Origin: Incurvaria masculella
Lineage: Eukaryota > Arthropoda > Insecta > Lepidoptera > Incurvariidae
Direction: 5' to 3'
DNA length: 64,000 nucleotides
Assembly (NCBI GenBank): GCA_946894095.1
Contig: OX335665.1
Location: 7,698,001 to 7,762,000, forward strand
Below the pieces are notes generated by a model. It worked only from the letters and a program-made list of their open reading frames with translations. It was not told where the DNA came from and ran no database searches. A program made the position numbers and the translations under genes. Shown piece after piece: positions 50,554 through 62,570 of the stretch (positions within the stretch are counted from its first letter, which is position 1; each line of letters opens with the position of its first letter).

Positions 50554-53516
50554 ATGGGGAGTTCCACGTGGACAATGTCCCCTTTCTAATAATACACTGC
50601 ACTCGGATTTGTCATATTTTATCATTAGCCAGTTCGGCAATCCCAGCGAAGAAGAACTGGCAAGAAACTCCGCTGGTTTTTTTTTTTCAACGTCCACTTA
50701 GTCTATGTTAACAAAAGTATAAAGTACAGCAATTCATGTCATATGCAACAGTTCATGACAAATATCACTTTATTTGTAAAGACTAATAAACTGATATTTG
50801 TCATGATAATGCACGCTTAACGCCTGGGACGACAGATAGGTTGACTCCCATATCTCCAGTATGTTGGAGTATAATATCGGAGTTGTTTAACTGGCACACT
50901 CACTTTCTGATGCACACAATGCATATCTCCATTCCATGTCTACGCTGCTGGAGGGGTTCTCCAGACTAGCACGGAGGTGTCTTCCAGTCCTGACTGTATT
51001 TAGTGTTAGGTGCTGATGTACCTCAGGGCTATGTATTGGGTCCAGTGCTGTAGATTTTTTGTTTTGATTTATATGTCGCATGAACAAACATGTAAAGACA
51101 GAAAACCCATTGCATATTTGAGTGGAGTGTGAACAAAATGAAACCCAATATTTTTTCGTTTACTACTCAACAACACAAAAGTATTTTACTGGAGTACACT
51201 AATGCAAGCTTCCTAGCTTTGAGAGGATAGAGATGATTTAATTTAAATATACTATTTTATTTTACACAAACTATCTCTGGTTCGTGATATTTTTTTAATT
51301 AAAATATATCCGTCCTTATTTTTCGCTTGAAGAGGAAGAGAGATGTAAAATAACCATAACCAGAGATTGTGCACTCTAGACAATTATACTTGAATGATCA
51401 TGGTGGCCTTTCTTTTTCGACATAATCACAAATCAAAGAGGAAGGCATAGATAGTTAACGTCATACAACATACAAAACTCGCTAATTATTTTCGCTGGTA
51501 CTATGACATTACTAACCAGCGCCATCTCCCGTCACTGCCTGAACTAGTTACACCATCATTAAACTGAGCTTGATTCCAAATTTTGCCTAGGGAGGCGTTA
51601 TGAAAGTGTTACATTTTTATAACTATAAATTAAGTAATAATTGTAAATAAAAAATATCATTGATTTATGTATTCTGAAATTTTGTATTGCAACGCAACCC
51701 GTGGACTTTTATTATCCCTATTCAACATTGGTACGACGTTAGCAGTTCTTGGAGTTCTTAAGTCTATGACATAACAAATGTCATGATTTTCTTTATGTGC
51801 CGGTTCGATTACTTCTGGCGAAGATAAAATGTGTAAATCAAAAGCAATTTCAGCTCCCCGTCCATATTACAAACAGGTGCAAGGTAGATAAATAAGCTAT
51901 AGACGTAATGTGATATTGGTCTGATTTACTGCGCACGCAGCCGGTTGCATTCAAGACGCGGTGGAAACGTGACATAGTCTTTACTACGTAGGTAAACATA
52001 ATATCATGCGTTACATCACTACAGATTGATTGAACCAGATATAGTATTGTAGGATTATACAATATTTGATGATATTTGGAAAATGTTGAAATATCTATAC
52101 ACGTAATTCTTTAACAACTAAAATTTTGTAAATTTTGTAAAATAAAAAAAACTTAGGGTTTTTTTTTACCCTGAATAAAGTCTTGATGCATTCACACTAT
52201 ATTTGCAGTGGCATTTGAAAGTATTTTTAAAAGAAGTATTACAATAAGGAAGTGGTTTAATGATTATTTTTTTAAGGTTGGAATTAATAATTTAAATAAC
52301 GCCCGTAACTTAAACTTTAAATTTTACTGTTGAATTCTACAAAGGAATGGGTCTACGACAGTACATTTGCAAGTTTTAACCTTTCTACATTCATTTGGGA
52401 TTATCTCTGGAAAGCTTTGGGTAACAGTACATAATGGAGAAAACATATTTACCCTCCTACGTCAATCCTTCTCAGCCAGCCTTGTCCGGCAAGGCGCTGC
52501 CGCACAACTGTCCTATCGAAGTCCTTTCCGACTCAAGAAGCCATATTGGCGAAAACACATGTAAAACCCGCCATCTTTTAGAGACATGGCGAAAGTCTGA
52601 ACGAAGGAAAGCCTGGGTCAGTCAACCATTTTGACGACCTCGCGCCCGCGTCAATTCGAAGATTTTTCTATAAATCCAGATCAAACCCACTTCTACTAGC
52701 TTAATCCGGAACCAGACCAAACTAGTTTTTAAAAACCGTTACAATTATTCACTGCACATCACACAAAAGTTTGATTTTGGAACACGGCGGAACACGCTAA
52801 TACCGGTGATTTCCAATTTCAAATCCGGAACGCATCTAACGAAACGCTTAGGACGAAACTTCTAGCAGCCAGGACCGCGGAGCGTCTACCGCTAAATTGC
52901 TTGATTGTCTGAAGACGTTCAAATGAATAAGTGCGCCATATTGTCATTAACTGCTCGACCAATAGCGTACGCGAATGGGCCCCGTTGTGGCCACTAAAAT
53001 TGGTCCCAGGGTCAATCGTCGCGCGGGTCAAGATGTGGATTGAAGGAGGTTTTTTCGCGAACAATTTCGCAGATCGCTCTTTAAGGACTTCGTCACGAGA
53101 TGGTTTAGTCTTTTGTCCATAACCTTGTGCAATTGTTTTAAGTACTAAACTAAAGACAGATTGCAGCCTGTAGAATATGTTCGATCTCTTGGTCTACTCC
53201 GTGATTAACGGTAAATATTAACTCGAACATGACGGAATATCTCGAATGCAACGTTTTGACATGAGTATTTTAGCCTTAACTTGGGATTAGTGCTCAATGT
53301 AGCACGCGGATCTTTGAGGTTTCTTTGTGACTATATTTTTGACATTATTTCGAACGTGTGAAGACACAAAGTGAAGTGTATAGAATGGAAAGGTAAATGA
53401 TTAAAATAATGGATAAATCAAATACAAGGAAGGCCAAGTCTTGCGGCTGTCAGCCACGGCAGCCCGGTGACGCGACGACGCCTTGCCGTCCGATAATGGG
53501 GAAGAAAACTCAAAGC
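50554..53516. other. Mostly AT-rich DNA without recognised genes
   Basis: Contains the decayed repeat at 50900-51010 noted above. Short frames (52434-52634 plus, 52819-53064 minus) have no splice context or homology I recognise. Confidence 0.4.
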
Positions 53517-53520
53517 TTAA

Positions 53521-54047
53521 GGTTGGCCATCCCGCTCAACTCCGTATAGAAACGGGAGAAAGAAGATCACGCCCATATTTCTTGTCAGAGATCCCAAATT
53601 TTGCTTAAAATAGCTTTATTTGATCGAACTAGATGTCTGATGACCGTTGCATTGTATAATTGTGTTTGGTTTCTTAGTTATATGGTCCGCGTTTCGTACA
53701 ATAACTTTGGAAGTGGATTACACAATGATAAAGTAAGAACATCTTAAAAAGATTAGTCATCAGACATTGCTTATTTAATCAAGATTTATAATGTAAGTAT
53801 TTGGTTTTTGTTAGATTTTTGACTACAGCGGTCGTGGTTTACTTTTAGCTATAAGTCGTTTTGTAATTAAAATTTTCGTAAATCTTACCAAATCATACAC
53901 TATGCGCATAGTCTTTTTTGTGGACATGTTGCATCTTCCTCATCACGTAGCCCGTGTTTTTCTTTGAAACAGAGACGGTCCCAGAGCGTAACAGCACGGT
54001 TTTGTACCGTGCCCGCGAATGAGTTAGTCCCGCCGGGTTGAGCCACC
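53521..54047. mobile_element. TTAA-flanked MITE (family A), inverted relative to 18661-19132
   Basis: TTAA at 53517-53520 and 54048-54051. Left ggttggccatcccgctcaac, right cgccgggttgagccacc. 527 bp with the same interior order as the other copies, reversed. Confidence 0.8.
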
Positions 54048-54051
54048 TTAA

Positions 54052-54415
54052 TTGTAGGTGTCGCATGAGCGACCTCACCTCGGAAACGTCAGAACAGTCA
54101 TTTCTGTCAGTATTTATTTGCGAGTTTTTAGATGCAAGATGTACTCCATGATGCAGTTAGGAAGAAAGGAAGAGCTTTAGTTTGTCTTCAAACTAATTTT
54201 AATTTAATAGACAAGCACCGAGTTTGAAATGAAATATTATAGGTTATGCTATTATGATACTTTCTTTCCTACGACTTCATTTGATTATCATAATTTAGAA
54301 CAAATCATTTTGAGAACAATAAAGAGAAAATTGAGTCATTATAATTACGTAGGTTGAGTAAATGATTTTTTTAAATATTTTTTTTTATTTTGTGTGGTAT
54401 CTGACAGCTTTGACA
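54052..54415. repeat. Second copy of the repeat at 41299-41745
   Basis: tcgcatgagcgacctcacct, gatgcagttagg, cagcttt and the intervening AT-rich sequence are co-linear with 41299-41745, without the ~90-bp insertion. Confidence 0.65.
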
Positions 54416-54605
54416 GATCTTTCAGGTGTGCTCGCTTGGATGCCACCTGTCGTGATAAATAAGCAGCTTAAAAAACCGTCAGCAGATGCTGTTTCTGGAT
54501 GTGTGACCGTTTTTCGACTGTTGAGGCTGGCAGTGGTTCCGATTCTACGTACATACTAACATACGTATTGCTGTTGACTTTTGGTGATTGCCGCATCTTA
54601 GTAAC

Positions 54606-54619
54606 CCCCCCCCCCCCCA
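54606..54619. repeat. Poly-C run
   Basis: About 14 consecutive C residues after agtaa. Confidence 0.9.
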
Positions 54620-54882
54620 TGTATTCCACAGCATTTTAAAGTCGAGGTTAAGTTCAGATGGTAATATACCAGGGTAAGTTTGTTATCATTCATAGTATTG
54701 ATACGTGGGTAGGGTGCAGATTAGAGAAGAAAACACTAATACTCAACAATCTTCCTTTATTTAAAATAATTCACAAGCAAACTCACAAATAAAATTTCAC
54801 ACTAGGTTAATTCAAACACTAATATGCAAACTATATCACTCACTTCACTGATTCACTTCAGAGCTAGTTCACTTTTCTTGCT

Positions 54883-55660
54883 GTCGCTCGCAGTGTTGCC
54901 AGACGTGCGAAGCGTCAGTGCAGTGGAACTTAAACTAAAAAGAGGTAGATTTAGCGGTAGATTTTTTTAACATAATTTGGGGCTGTAAATTTATTAGTTG
55001 ACTATAATTTTTATGTATACATCCCAGATTTAACTCTTCTTTCCGGCAGGTACGTTAATGACCTTATTACACGATTTATAAAAAGAATATTCACGTCCTT
55101 TTTTACTGTTTTGGAGAAAAGGTTCAAATAACTCGATTGATTACCACTGAGTTTAAGCTGCTGAGCATATTTCCTTTTCTTCTTAACATTTTCTGCACTA
55201 GAAGTGTCAGTCTTCCTTTTTTTTCTCTCAAAATAACAAGAAGGAAAGAATAGCGGATAAAATAATTGCATTATTTCCGTTCTGTTCCGTTATTCCGCAC
55301 AAATGATACAACACAATTATTGAAGCATCTTAGTGCTTTCTGTATCACCTCATTGTATTAAACAGAGACGAGAAATGTTCACGCTTAAAGCAATGGACGC
55401 GGCTTATTCTCGCATCGACTCTGGTAATCCCCAAAACCATTAATTGGGATTGGGTGAGGCGCATTCCGATCTACCTTCACATGTGGGTGTGTTTCAAATA
55501 AATTGTATTTTTAATATCATAACATAACATTAAATGTTATTTTAATTGGTTTGTTGAAAAAACAGTAGAAAATATAGCTCTCAACGGTAGAAAGGTAGGA
55601 TGAGTTGGATAGCGGTAGATCTACCGTAAATACGGTAGATCTGGCAACACTGGTCGCTCG
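54883..55660. mobile_element. hAT-type element with perfect 8-bp TSD
   Basis: Element 54891-55652 (762 bp) flanked by gtcgctcg at 54883-54890 and 55653-55660. Ends cagtgttgccaga and tctggcaacactg are perfect inverted repeats. A minus-strand frame (55271-55011, 86 codons, Lys-rich) may be a transposase remnant, but I cannot identify it. Confidence 0.88.
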
Positions 55661-56465
55661 TTTCGCTACCAAAAATAGACTGCCGCCCTCAGCGCCTTGG
55701 GCGCCTTTTATATTGGTGGAGCTTCTTTCCAGAACACTCCACCGATTTCTAGGCGCCCTACATTGGCAGCAGTCCAGAACAATCTCCTTCGAGACATTAC
55801 TCGAATGTTCGAGATTTGTTTCTGAAGTCAGTAGGACGAGGCGTCACTTTATATGGGACGACAGTGATGCAATCGCCTTCGCAATGGAATAAGACAAGTA
55901 GCGCCATCTACTGAGACTTGAAGGAACGATTAGGCGCACTTTGGTAGTGTAGCAGCGCTATGTCTTCGCAGCGGGGCGCGCTCGTAACAGTATCATAGAT
56001 TCGAAGCATTGGAGGATTCCCAGATTCAAGATGACTAGAGTGGTCACGGTGAAGAGTTCATTTTATTTAATTATGACGAGGATTTAACACATATTTTTGA
56101 TGAGTTTGTACATACATCGCGATTTTCTAAGCCGAGAGGAAAGAAATACTTCAAAGTGTCATCACGGATACCTAAGCTAAATATCTTCAACAGGCGATGA
56201 CGGAGAGAAGATAAATCCTAATCAAGCCGATGACGCTTGGCGTCCTCTTAATTAACGTGTCAGCCACAGTGCCGCCTGCCTGGACTTTCCTGGAATATGG
56301 GTACAGTTCAAACAAAAATTGCAATTATAAGATCGAAGAGATAAGATGTTTGGTATATACCATAAGAAAACCTCCCAACTTGCAATATAAACATGATTGG
56401 GACGTGTTTCATAACATTTCATTTATTTATTTAACTTCCAGTAGTCAAACTACACAAAGGCTGAT
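55661..56465. other. Unassigned sequence
   Basis: No gene or repeat recognised. tttccagaacactccaccga and ccagaacaatctcc recur loosely near 55730-55790. Confidence 0.35.
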
Positions 56466-56619
56466 ATAAATAGTCGTAACAGAAACTAAGACTAACGGAA
56501 AGTAGTACTTTGTGACGTCACTCTGACACATTTTGTATGGACGCAATCTCAAAGTAATGCTAATTGACGTCACAAAGTACTACTTTTCGTTAGTCTTTGT
56601 TTCTGTTACGACTATTTAT
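56466..56619. mobile_element. Short foldback MITE carrying CRE-like TGACGTCA in both arms
   Basis: Left arm ataaatagtcgtaacagaaa, ctaagactaacggaaagta, gtactttgtgacgtca; the right arm is its complement with 2-3 mismatches. About 154 bp in all with a ~45-bp centre. Confidence 0.85.
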
Positions 56620-56999
56620 CTCGGCCTAATTCATGTCATAATTAGATTGATCCGTGGATTCAATCAACTCAGTGAAGAAGAACCCACAAAGAAACTTCAC
56701 TGGTCTTAAGTTATGTTTTTTTTTCGTCCACATTAATGATATTGAATTGTGATTTCATACCTAAATGCTACTGTCAAACTTACATTTTTGGTAGAACATA
56801 TGCATTAGGGTGCTTTATGCAGCGCTACATGCCATTTTAAATGTATTGCTTATGGTTTGTTGTGTGATGTTTATGGTTTTATATTTTGTGAATTTTATAC
56901 GTTGCGACTTTTATTTCTTTCTGCATGACGAAAAGAGTTGGTTTTATTTTTATTTTGACCCTTTTGTTCGCGAACATCTAAAAAACACGAATATTTTTC

Positions 57000-57190
57000 C
57001 AAACAATGGACCCGTTCGGTCAGTCGTTCAATACGGACAACCCAGGTCTTTTGAACTGTTCGTTTGCGAACGACCCGTCGCTAAAAGTCACGGATCTTTG
57101 CAAACAAAAGACTCGTTCGGTTATTTCATTCAGTACAGACGACCCGGGTCTTTTGATCCGTTCATTCGCGAAAGACCCAACGCTAGACTA
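57000..57190. repeat. Diverged ~110-bp direct duplication
   Basis: cccgttcggtcagtcgttca, acaacccaggtcttttgaac and cgaacgacccgtcgctaaa recur as ctcgttcggttatttcattc, cgacccgggtcttttgatcc and cgaaagacccaacgctaga. Short frames across it only reflect the duplication. Confidence 0.6.
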
Positions 57191-59699
57191 GAGGAGAGCA
57201 GTTGCGCAGACCTGACCCACCGTTTCATCTCCACAGTATCAATAAATTCAAATATAAAATGTTTAGAACTTACCATTGCCCGACCTGATGGAGATGTCAC
57301 TGCCAGACCTGATGGAGATCTCACTATGAACAATAGAGTATAGAGCGTCAGCTAGAAAATTTCCACACTTGTAATATCTTCATTCCAAAGTATCGTTCAC
57401 CACTTGATGTTTTCAATAGAAGCGTTCGAGGTCTAATATGTCAAATTCAAATTTAGAAAATATTTCTCTATTCGGACCAGCTGATATCTGGTTCCAAATT
57501 CAAATTCCAGGTCACAATTTGTTTGTTCTGAATTTAAATTCACGACCGCGATGGCCGCCCTGTCATAAAGAACTTCTCTTTGCGGCAATCCAGCTTCGTT
57601 CGGAACAACACCTAACGAAATATGTCTACAACAGCTATGGGAGCGTTGTTCGGGCTGCAGCAGTCCCGTTTCTTTTCCCGCTTGGGCAGCAGCACGGAGG
57701 TTGCCTTCGCTATCTTGCACGAGCAAACTCTGGGTTTAGAGGAGTCTGTCGGGAGATGCCGGCCGGGCCGATCCAATTGTTGGGGTCGTCTGCGTTGACT
57801 CATGTGCGATCGGCAGGGAGATCTGGGAAAGAAAAAGGACATATTAGATATACAAGCCATGAAGAAAATTCACATTTCGATTTGGGGATTCAAAGATGTA
57901 ACCTTATACTAAGCTTCCTTTGGTAATAAGATAGTTAGTTAGTTAGTTGAACAAAATGTTTTCCGCGCTAAGCCTACTTCACAGAGAGGCCAAAGTGAGC
58001 AAGAGTGCGTAATAAAAGTGACTATGTAAGCCATCCCAGCTAGTCCCAGAAGTCCAGCATACCTTTACATTCCCACAGGCCTCTGTAAGGGATCATAACA
58101 TGGGATCTTCTGTGCATTATGTTCTGCCGGGTACTGTACTGGGTACCCAAAACCGTATTCCGCTCTACCGATACTGTATTCAATATTTGATGCCAACCGT
58201 CAAACACATACAATATTCTTAACAGGCGATGTTGACTTCTCAATAGCGCTTGCTCAATAGCGTTCGTAGTCTGGCACATGGTTGACTTACACGCTTCTCC
58301 GGTGTCGCGGTGGGGTATATTAATAATACATTTTTAAGGCGGAAACAAGACTCGGGAAGTTCCCATGGTAAATAGGAGTCAGAGTCGCATTTCAGAAGGC
58401 ATTGAATGCATGGAAAATACCGGTTTTTATTAGTTCCCGTGCTGCAGACACATGAAATTAAAAAATAAAATGCTACGATTGTAAGGAACATTGAATTCTA
58501 TACTTTTTTCATTAAGTTATAGACGGACGAACGGACTGACAGGACGCAATTGTAAGTGTCCTGTTTTTGCCATTTGACTACCGAACTATAAAAACCATCA
58601 ACCATCAAAACATTAACCCATATTGAAGATTTTCCTTTATACTGTATTCTTCACGTGTTGAAATTTACGTGACCATATAGACGGACGGACAGGACAAGAT
58701 TATAAGGGTTCCTTTTTGCCATTTGGCTACGGAAATCTAAATACCACCAACCATCAAGACATCAACCTTTTTCAAGATTTTCCTTCATACATTCTTCACG
58801 TGTTGCAATTTTCGTGACCAATTGAGCGTTTGCTCGCATATTCTTCGTATAAATTAGTTCAATTGCGAGGAGACCGTTGGCGCTGCGCCCCCATTGGTCG
58901 GCCAATTGACCAATTCAAATCAAAGCCACTCCATCCATAGACTTAGAATCAGAAAGACACAAAGTCTACTGACGCTTGAGAACAAACTTTGTGTTCCATC
59001 ATACAACATCCGACTTTTTTTTATTTCAGTTTAGGTTCTGCACGAGCGGCTTAATCACGGTGTGTCGATGATGATGTATGACGTTTCTGACCAAATATTT
59101 GGTCCATCTTCAGGTGAGCAACTGTGCCGGCGGTGGTCAACGGGGAACTGTCAGTTTGACGTGTTCCGTCCTTGACGAAGACTGTAGCTGATCGTGAGGG
59201 TAGTCTGCGAAGATACTTGGGCTGCGTGCCGAAGGTCAGATGTGCAGTACGCGCTGTGTCTGTGCGTGTGAGAAAGTATTGCGAAAATGCATTTCACATA
59301 TAATGAGCCTGAGGCAATGTGGAGTTCTAGCGATTTGAAACACTCGGCACGGTATGTTCCATCTTGCTCTAACTTGGGGTAGTAATGGCTCAGTTCTCGC
59401 TCCCATTATCGATCGGGGTAAGAAGCTGGCGAAGCGAAGTGCGGTTTTAGGCCTGTTACTTGGTACTAGTTGTTTCGTTTAGAGCTTTGAAGAACTGCAC
59501 AGCCTATTACAAGGTCTGATCAAACATCCAGCTTATAATTTCAGTGTTGACATTTCTTTTGGAAATTAAAAATACTTGAAACTAATTTCGCAAAGAAACT
59601 ATTCTCTTTTTTTAATTATTCCCTTGGAAACCATTACAAATCGGTGCCCTTACAATAGTTTCTTTTATATTGATTTATTTCGTCAAGCACATTTACACG
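57191..59699. other. Non-coding stretch with small repeats
   Basis: 57283-57325 has a duplicated cgacctgatggagat / agacctgatggagat word. 58518-58830 is a ~160-bp direct duplication (agacggacgaacgg...ttcacgtgttg). 59030-59120 contains tggaccaaatatttggtcca-like palindromic words. No gene supported; the frames at 57433-57926 show no clear coding bias. Confidence 0.4.
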
Positions 59700-59739
59700 T
59701 TGCATACATATATATGTAAGTATATGTAATGTATGTGTA

Positions 59740-59900
59740 AGAACCCTTTTTATAAAGTCACGGCTATAATGGACTGGATGGGAACATGGACAATTTTCCA
59801 ATGCCGCTTCACACATCTTTTATTTACCATTACAAATATGAAACCCCTTCTTAAATGTTTACATGGGTTCCGAGCCATAGGGTGGCCTGTATTCACGAAG
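59740..59900 (-). mobile_element. Decayed SINE body fragment
   Basis: actggatgggaacatgg, aatgccgcttcacacat and tacatgggttccgagcc are diverged forms of the SINE body. Confidence 0.45.
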
Positions 59901-60204
59901 AAAATGCACATTTATGATAAAAAATCTTTGCTCACCGTAAAACAGCAACGGAAAAAACTTGAAGCCGGCCATTTTGAAGAAAAACCAAAACTTAAACAGC
60001 AATTTGGGTAGTCAAAATTCACTCAAACCGTCAGTTGTGACTAAATTACCAATGTAAGGCGACACTAGACTGAGCCAAATCAGAAATGTCATTCGCCGTC
60101 CTACCAATGAGGACACGCTCAATTCGAAATTATACTAGTGTGGCCCCTTCACACAGAGAACGCAATATTTAGCTTTTTGTGAAACAAGTAATTTATGTCT
60201 TTAC

Positions 60205-60500
60205 AGCTACTCGTGTAGTAGGGGCTAGAGGACTTGCCTTTCATGCGAGAGGTTATGGGTTCAAATCCTCGCACCGCTAATGCAACACATCAAAACACAC
60301 TTCTCTTTCCGAGTTGAATAAGTGCGTTTTGTTACGAATGCGAGCCGTAACATGGTACGGAACCAATGTAAAATTGTAGGTCCCTTTCCCCTGCTAGGTG
60401 GTAGGGTCAAGCCGGCCCGGGTAGGTACCACCGCATTGGATTTAACTATGGTTGAAGCGGCAATGAAAAATTGCCCGTGTTTTTAATTTTTTTTTTATGT
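60205..60500 (+). mobile_element. tRNA-headed SINE
   Basis: Head: actcgtgtagtaggggct, ttgcctttcatgcgagaggt, tatgggttcaaatcctcgc (tRNA-like with box B). Body: ttccgagttgaataagtgcg and gcccgggtaggtacc, ending before a T-rich junction at ~60480. Confidence 0.7.
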
Positions 60501-60865
60501 GACTGGACATGATGGCTAATACCACACCTTCTGTCATGGTATTAGCCCAACACACCACATGGGAACTAGGTGCCATGCCAGGACCTTCCTTTTATTGCAC
60601 GGCTACATTGAACTGGATGGAAAACATGGACAATTTTTATTGCCGCTTCGACCATCATTCTTTCAATGCGATGGCACCAACCCGGGCGGGATTAACCCTA
60701 CCATCTAGTAAGTAAGGAAGGGCACCTACAGTTTAACGTGGAATCCGAACCACGGCCAGCCTCTCTCAACGGTCTAATGGTCACCCATTCAAGACCAGAC
60801 CGGACCCAGCGTTGCTTAACTTCGGAGAGCGATCGCCGAAGTGTCGCGCCACTGGGCCACTGAGG
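60500..60865 (-). mobile_element. 5S-headed SINE (unit 1 of the duplicated block)
   Basis: Minus strand: 5S-like head at 60745-60860 (complement of aatggtcacccattcaagac and cagcgttgcttaacttcgga), body with accaacccgggcgggatta, tail toward ttttttttatgtgactgg. Confidence 0.8.
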
Positions 60866-61346
60866 CTGACAAAGGGAAGGTCCTGGCATGGCACCTCATT
60901 CCATCGGGAATGTTGTGTATTGGGCTAATATCATAACGGTAGTTGTGTGGTATTAGCCTAAAGTATAAATTAGTATTAAAACAAATTAACTAGACATGAA
61001 TGCCTACTGCCTACTGTCGGCATATTGGGCCTACACACCACATAGGAACTAGGTTCCATACCAGGACCTTCCTTGTATAAAAACATGGATAACTTTAATT
61101 ACCGCTTCGACCATCGTTCATTCAATGCGACGATACCAACCCTAATAGTAAGCAAGGTTGTAGGTCTACAGTCTTAAGTGGAGTTACATTTGGTTGAATA
61201 ATACAATAATTTTACGCAGTGCATAGTCGAACACTAACCAATGAGAATCCGAAGCATGTCATTAAGCGCCTTCGAAACATTTTAACATCCTAAATCAATT
61301 AATATGCGCACTAAAAAGTTAAAAAAAATTTGCAATTTTTTTTTTT

Positions 61347-61716
61347 ATGTCACTGGACATGGATGGCTAATACCACAAGTTCTGTCATGGTATTAGCCCA
61401 CCACACCACATGGGAACTAGGTGCCATGCCAGGACCTTCCTTATATTGCACGGCTACATTGAACTGGATGGAAAACACGGACAATTTTCATTGCCGCTTC
61501 GACCATCGTTCATCCAATGCGATGGTACCAACCCGGGCGGGATAAACCCTACCACCTAGTAAGTAAGGAAGGGGACCTACAGCTTAACGTGGAATCCGAA
61601 CCACGCCCAGCCTCTCTCAACGCTCGAATGGTCACCCATTCAAGACCAGACCGGACCCAGCGTTGCTTAACTTCGGAGAGCGATCGCCGAAGTGTCGCGC
61701 CACTGGGCCACTGAGG
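61347..61716 (-). mobile_element. 5S-headed SINE (unit 2)
   Basis: Same organisation as 60500-60865: tail tttttttatgtcactggaca, body, 5S-like head at ~61600-61710 (gcgatcgccgaagtgtcg). Confidence 0.8.
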
Positions 61717-62197
61717 CTGACAAAGGGAAGGTCCTGGCATGGCACCTCATTCCATCGGGAATGTTGTGTATTGGGCTAATATCATAACGGTAGTTGTGTG
61801 GTATTAGCCTAAAGTATAAATTAGTATTAAAACAAATTAACTAGACATGAATGCCTACTGCCTACTGTCGGCATATTGGGCCTACACACCACATAGGAAC
61901 TAGGTTCCATACCAGGACCTTCCTTGTATAAAAACATGGATAACTTTAATTACCGCTTCGACCATCGTTCATTCAATGCGACGATACCAACCCTAATAGT
62001 AAGCAAGGTTGTAGGTCTACAGTCTTAAGTGGAGTTACATTTGGTTGAATAATACAATAATTTTACGCAGTGCATAGTCGAACACTAACCAATGAGAATC
62101 CGAAGCATGTCATTAAGCGCCTTCGAAACATTTTAACATCCTAAATCAATTAATATGCGCACTAAAAAGTTAAAAAAAATTTGCAATTTTTTTTTTT

Positions 62198-62570
62198 ATG
62201 TCACTGGACATGGATGGCTAATACCACAAGTTCTGTCATGGTATTAGCCCACCACACCACATGGGAACTAGGTGCCATGCCAGGACCTTCCTTATATTGC
62301 ACGGCTACATTGAACTGGATGGAAAACACGGACAATTTTCATTGCCGCTTCGACCATCGTTCATCCAATGCGATGGTACCAACCCGGGCGGGATAAACCC
62401 TACCACCTAGTAAGTAAGGAAGGGGACCTACAGCTTAACGTGGAATCCGAACCACGCCCAGCCTCTCTCAACGCTCGAATGGTCACCCATCCAAGACCAG
62501 ACCGGATCCAGCGTTGCTTAACTTCGGAGAGCGATCGCCGAAGTGTCGCGCCACTGGGCCACGAGGCTGA
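62198..62570 (-). mobile_element. 5S-headed SINE (unit 3, last)
   Basis: Almost identical to 61347-61716, with differences such as ccatccaagaccagaccgga. Followed by unrelated sequence at 62571. Confidence 0.8.

Noticed and set aside
52434..52634. 66-codon plus-strand frame beginning MEKTYLPSYVNP
   Set aside because: No homology recognised, no splice context, composition not distinct from surroundings; could be revisited with transcript data.
57433..57926. Overlapping frames on both strands around 57.4-57.9 kb
   Set aside because: Three frames are open together in a locally GC-richer stretch with no consistent codon bias; no family recognised.
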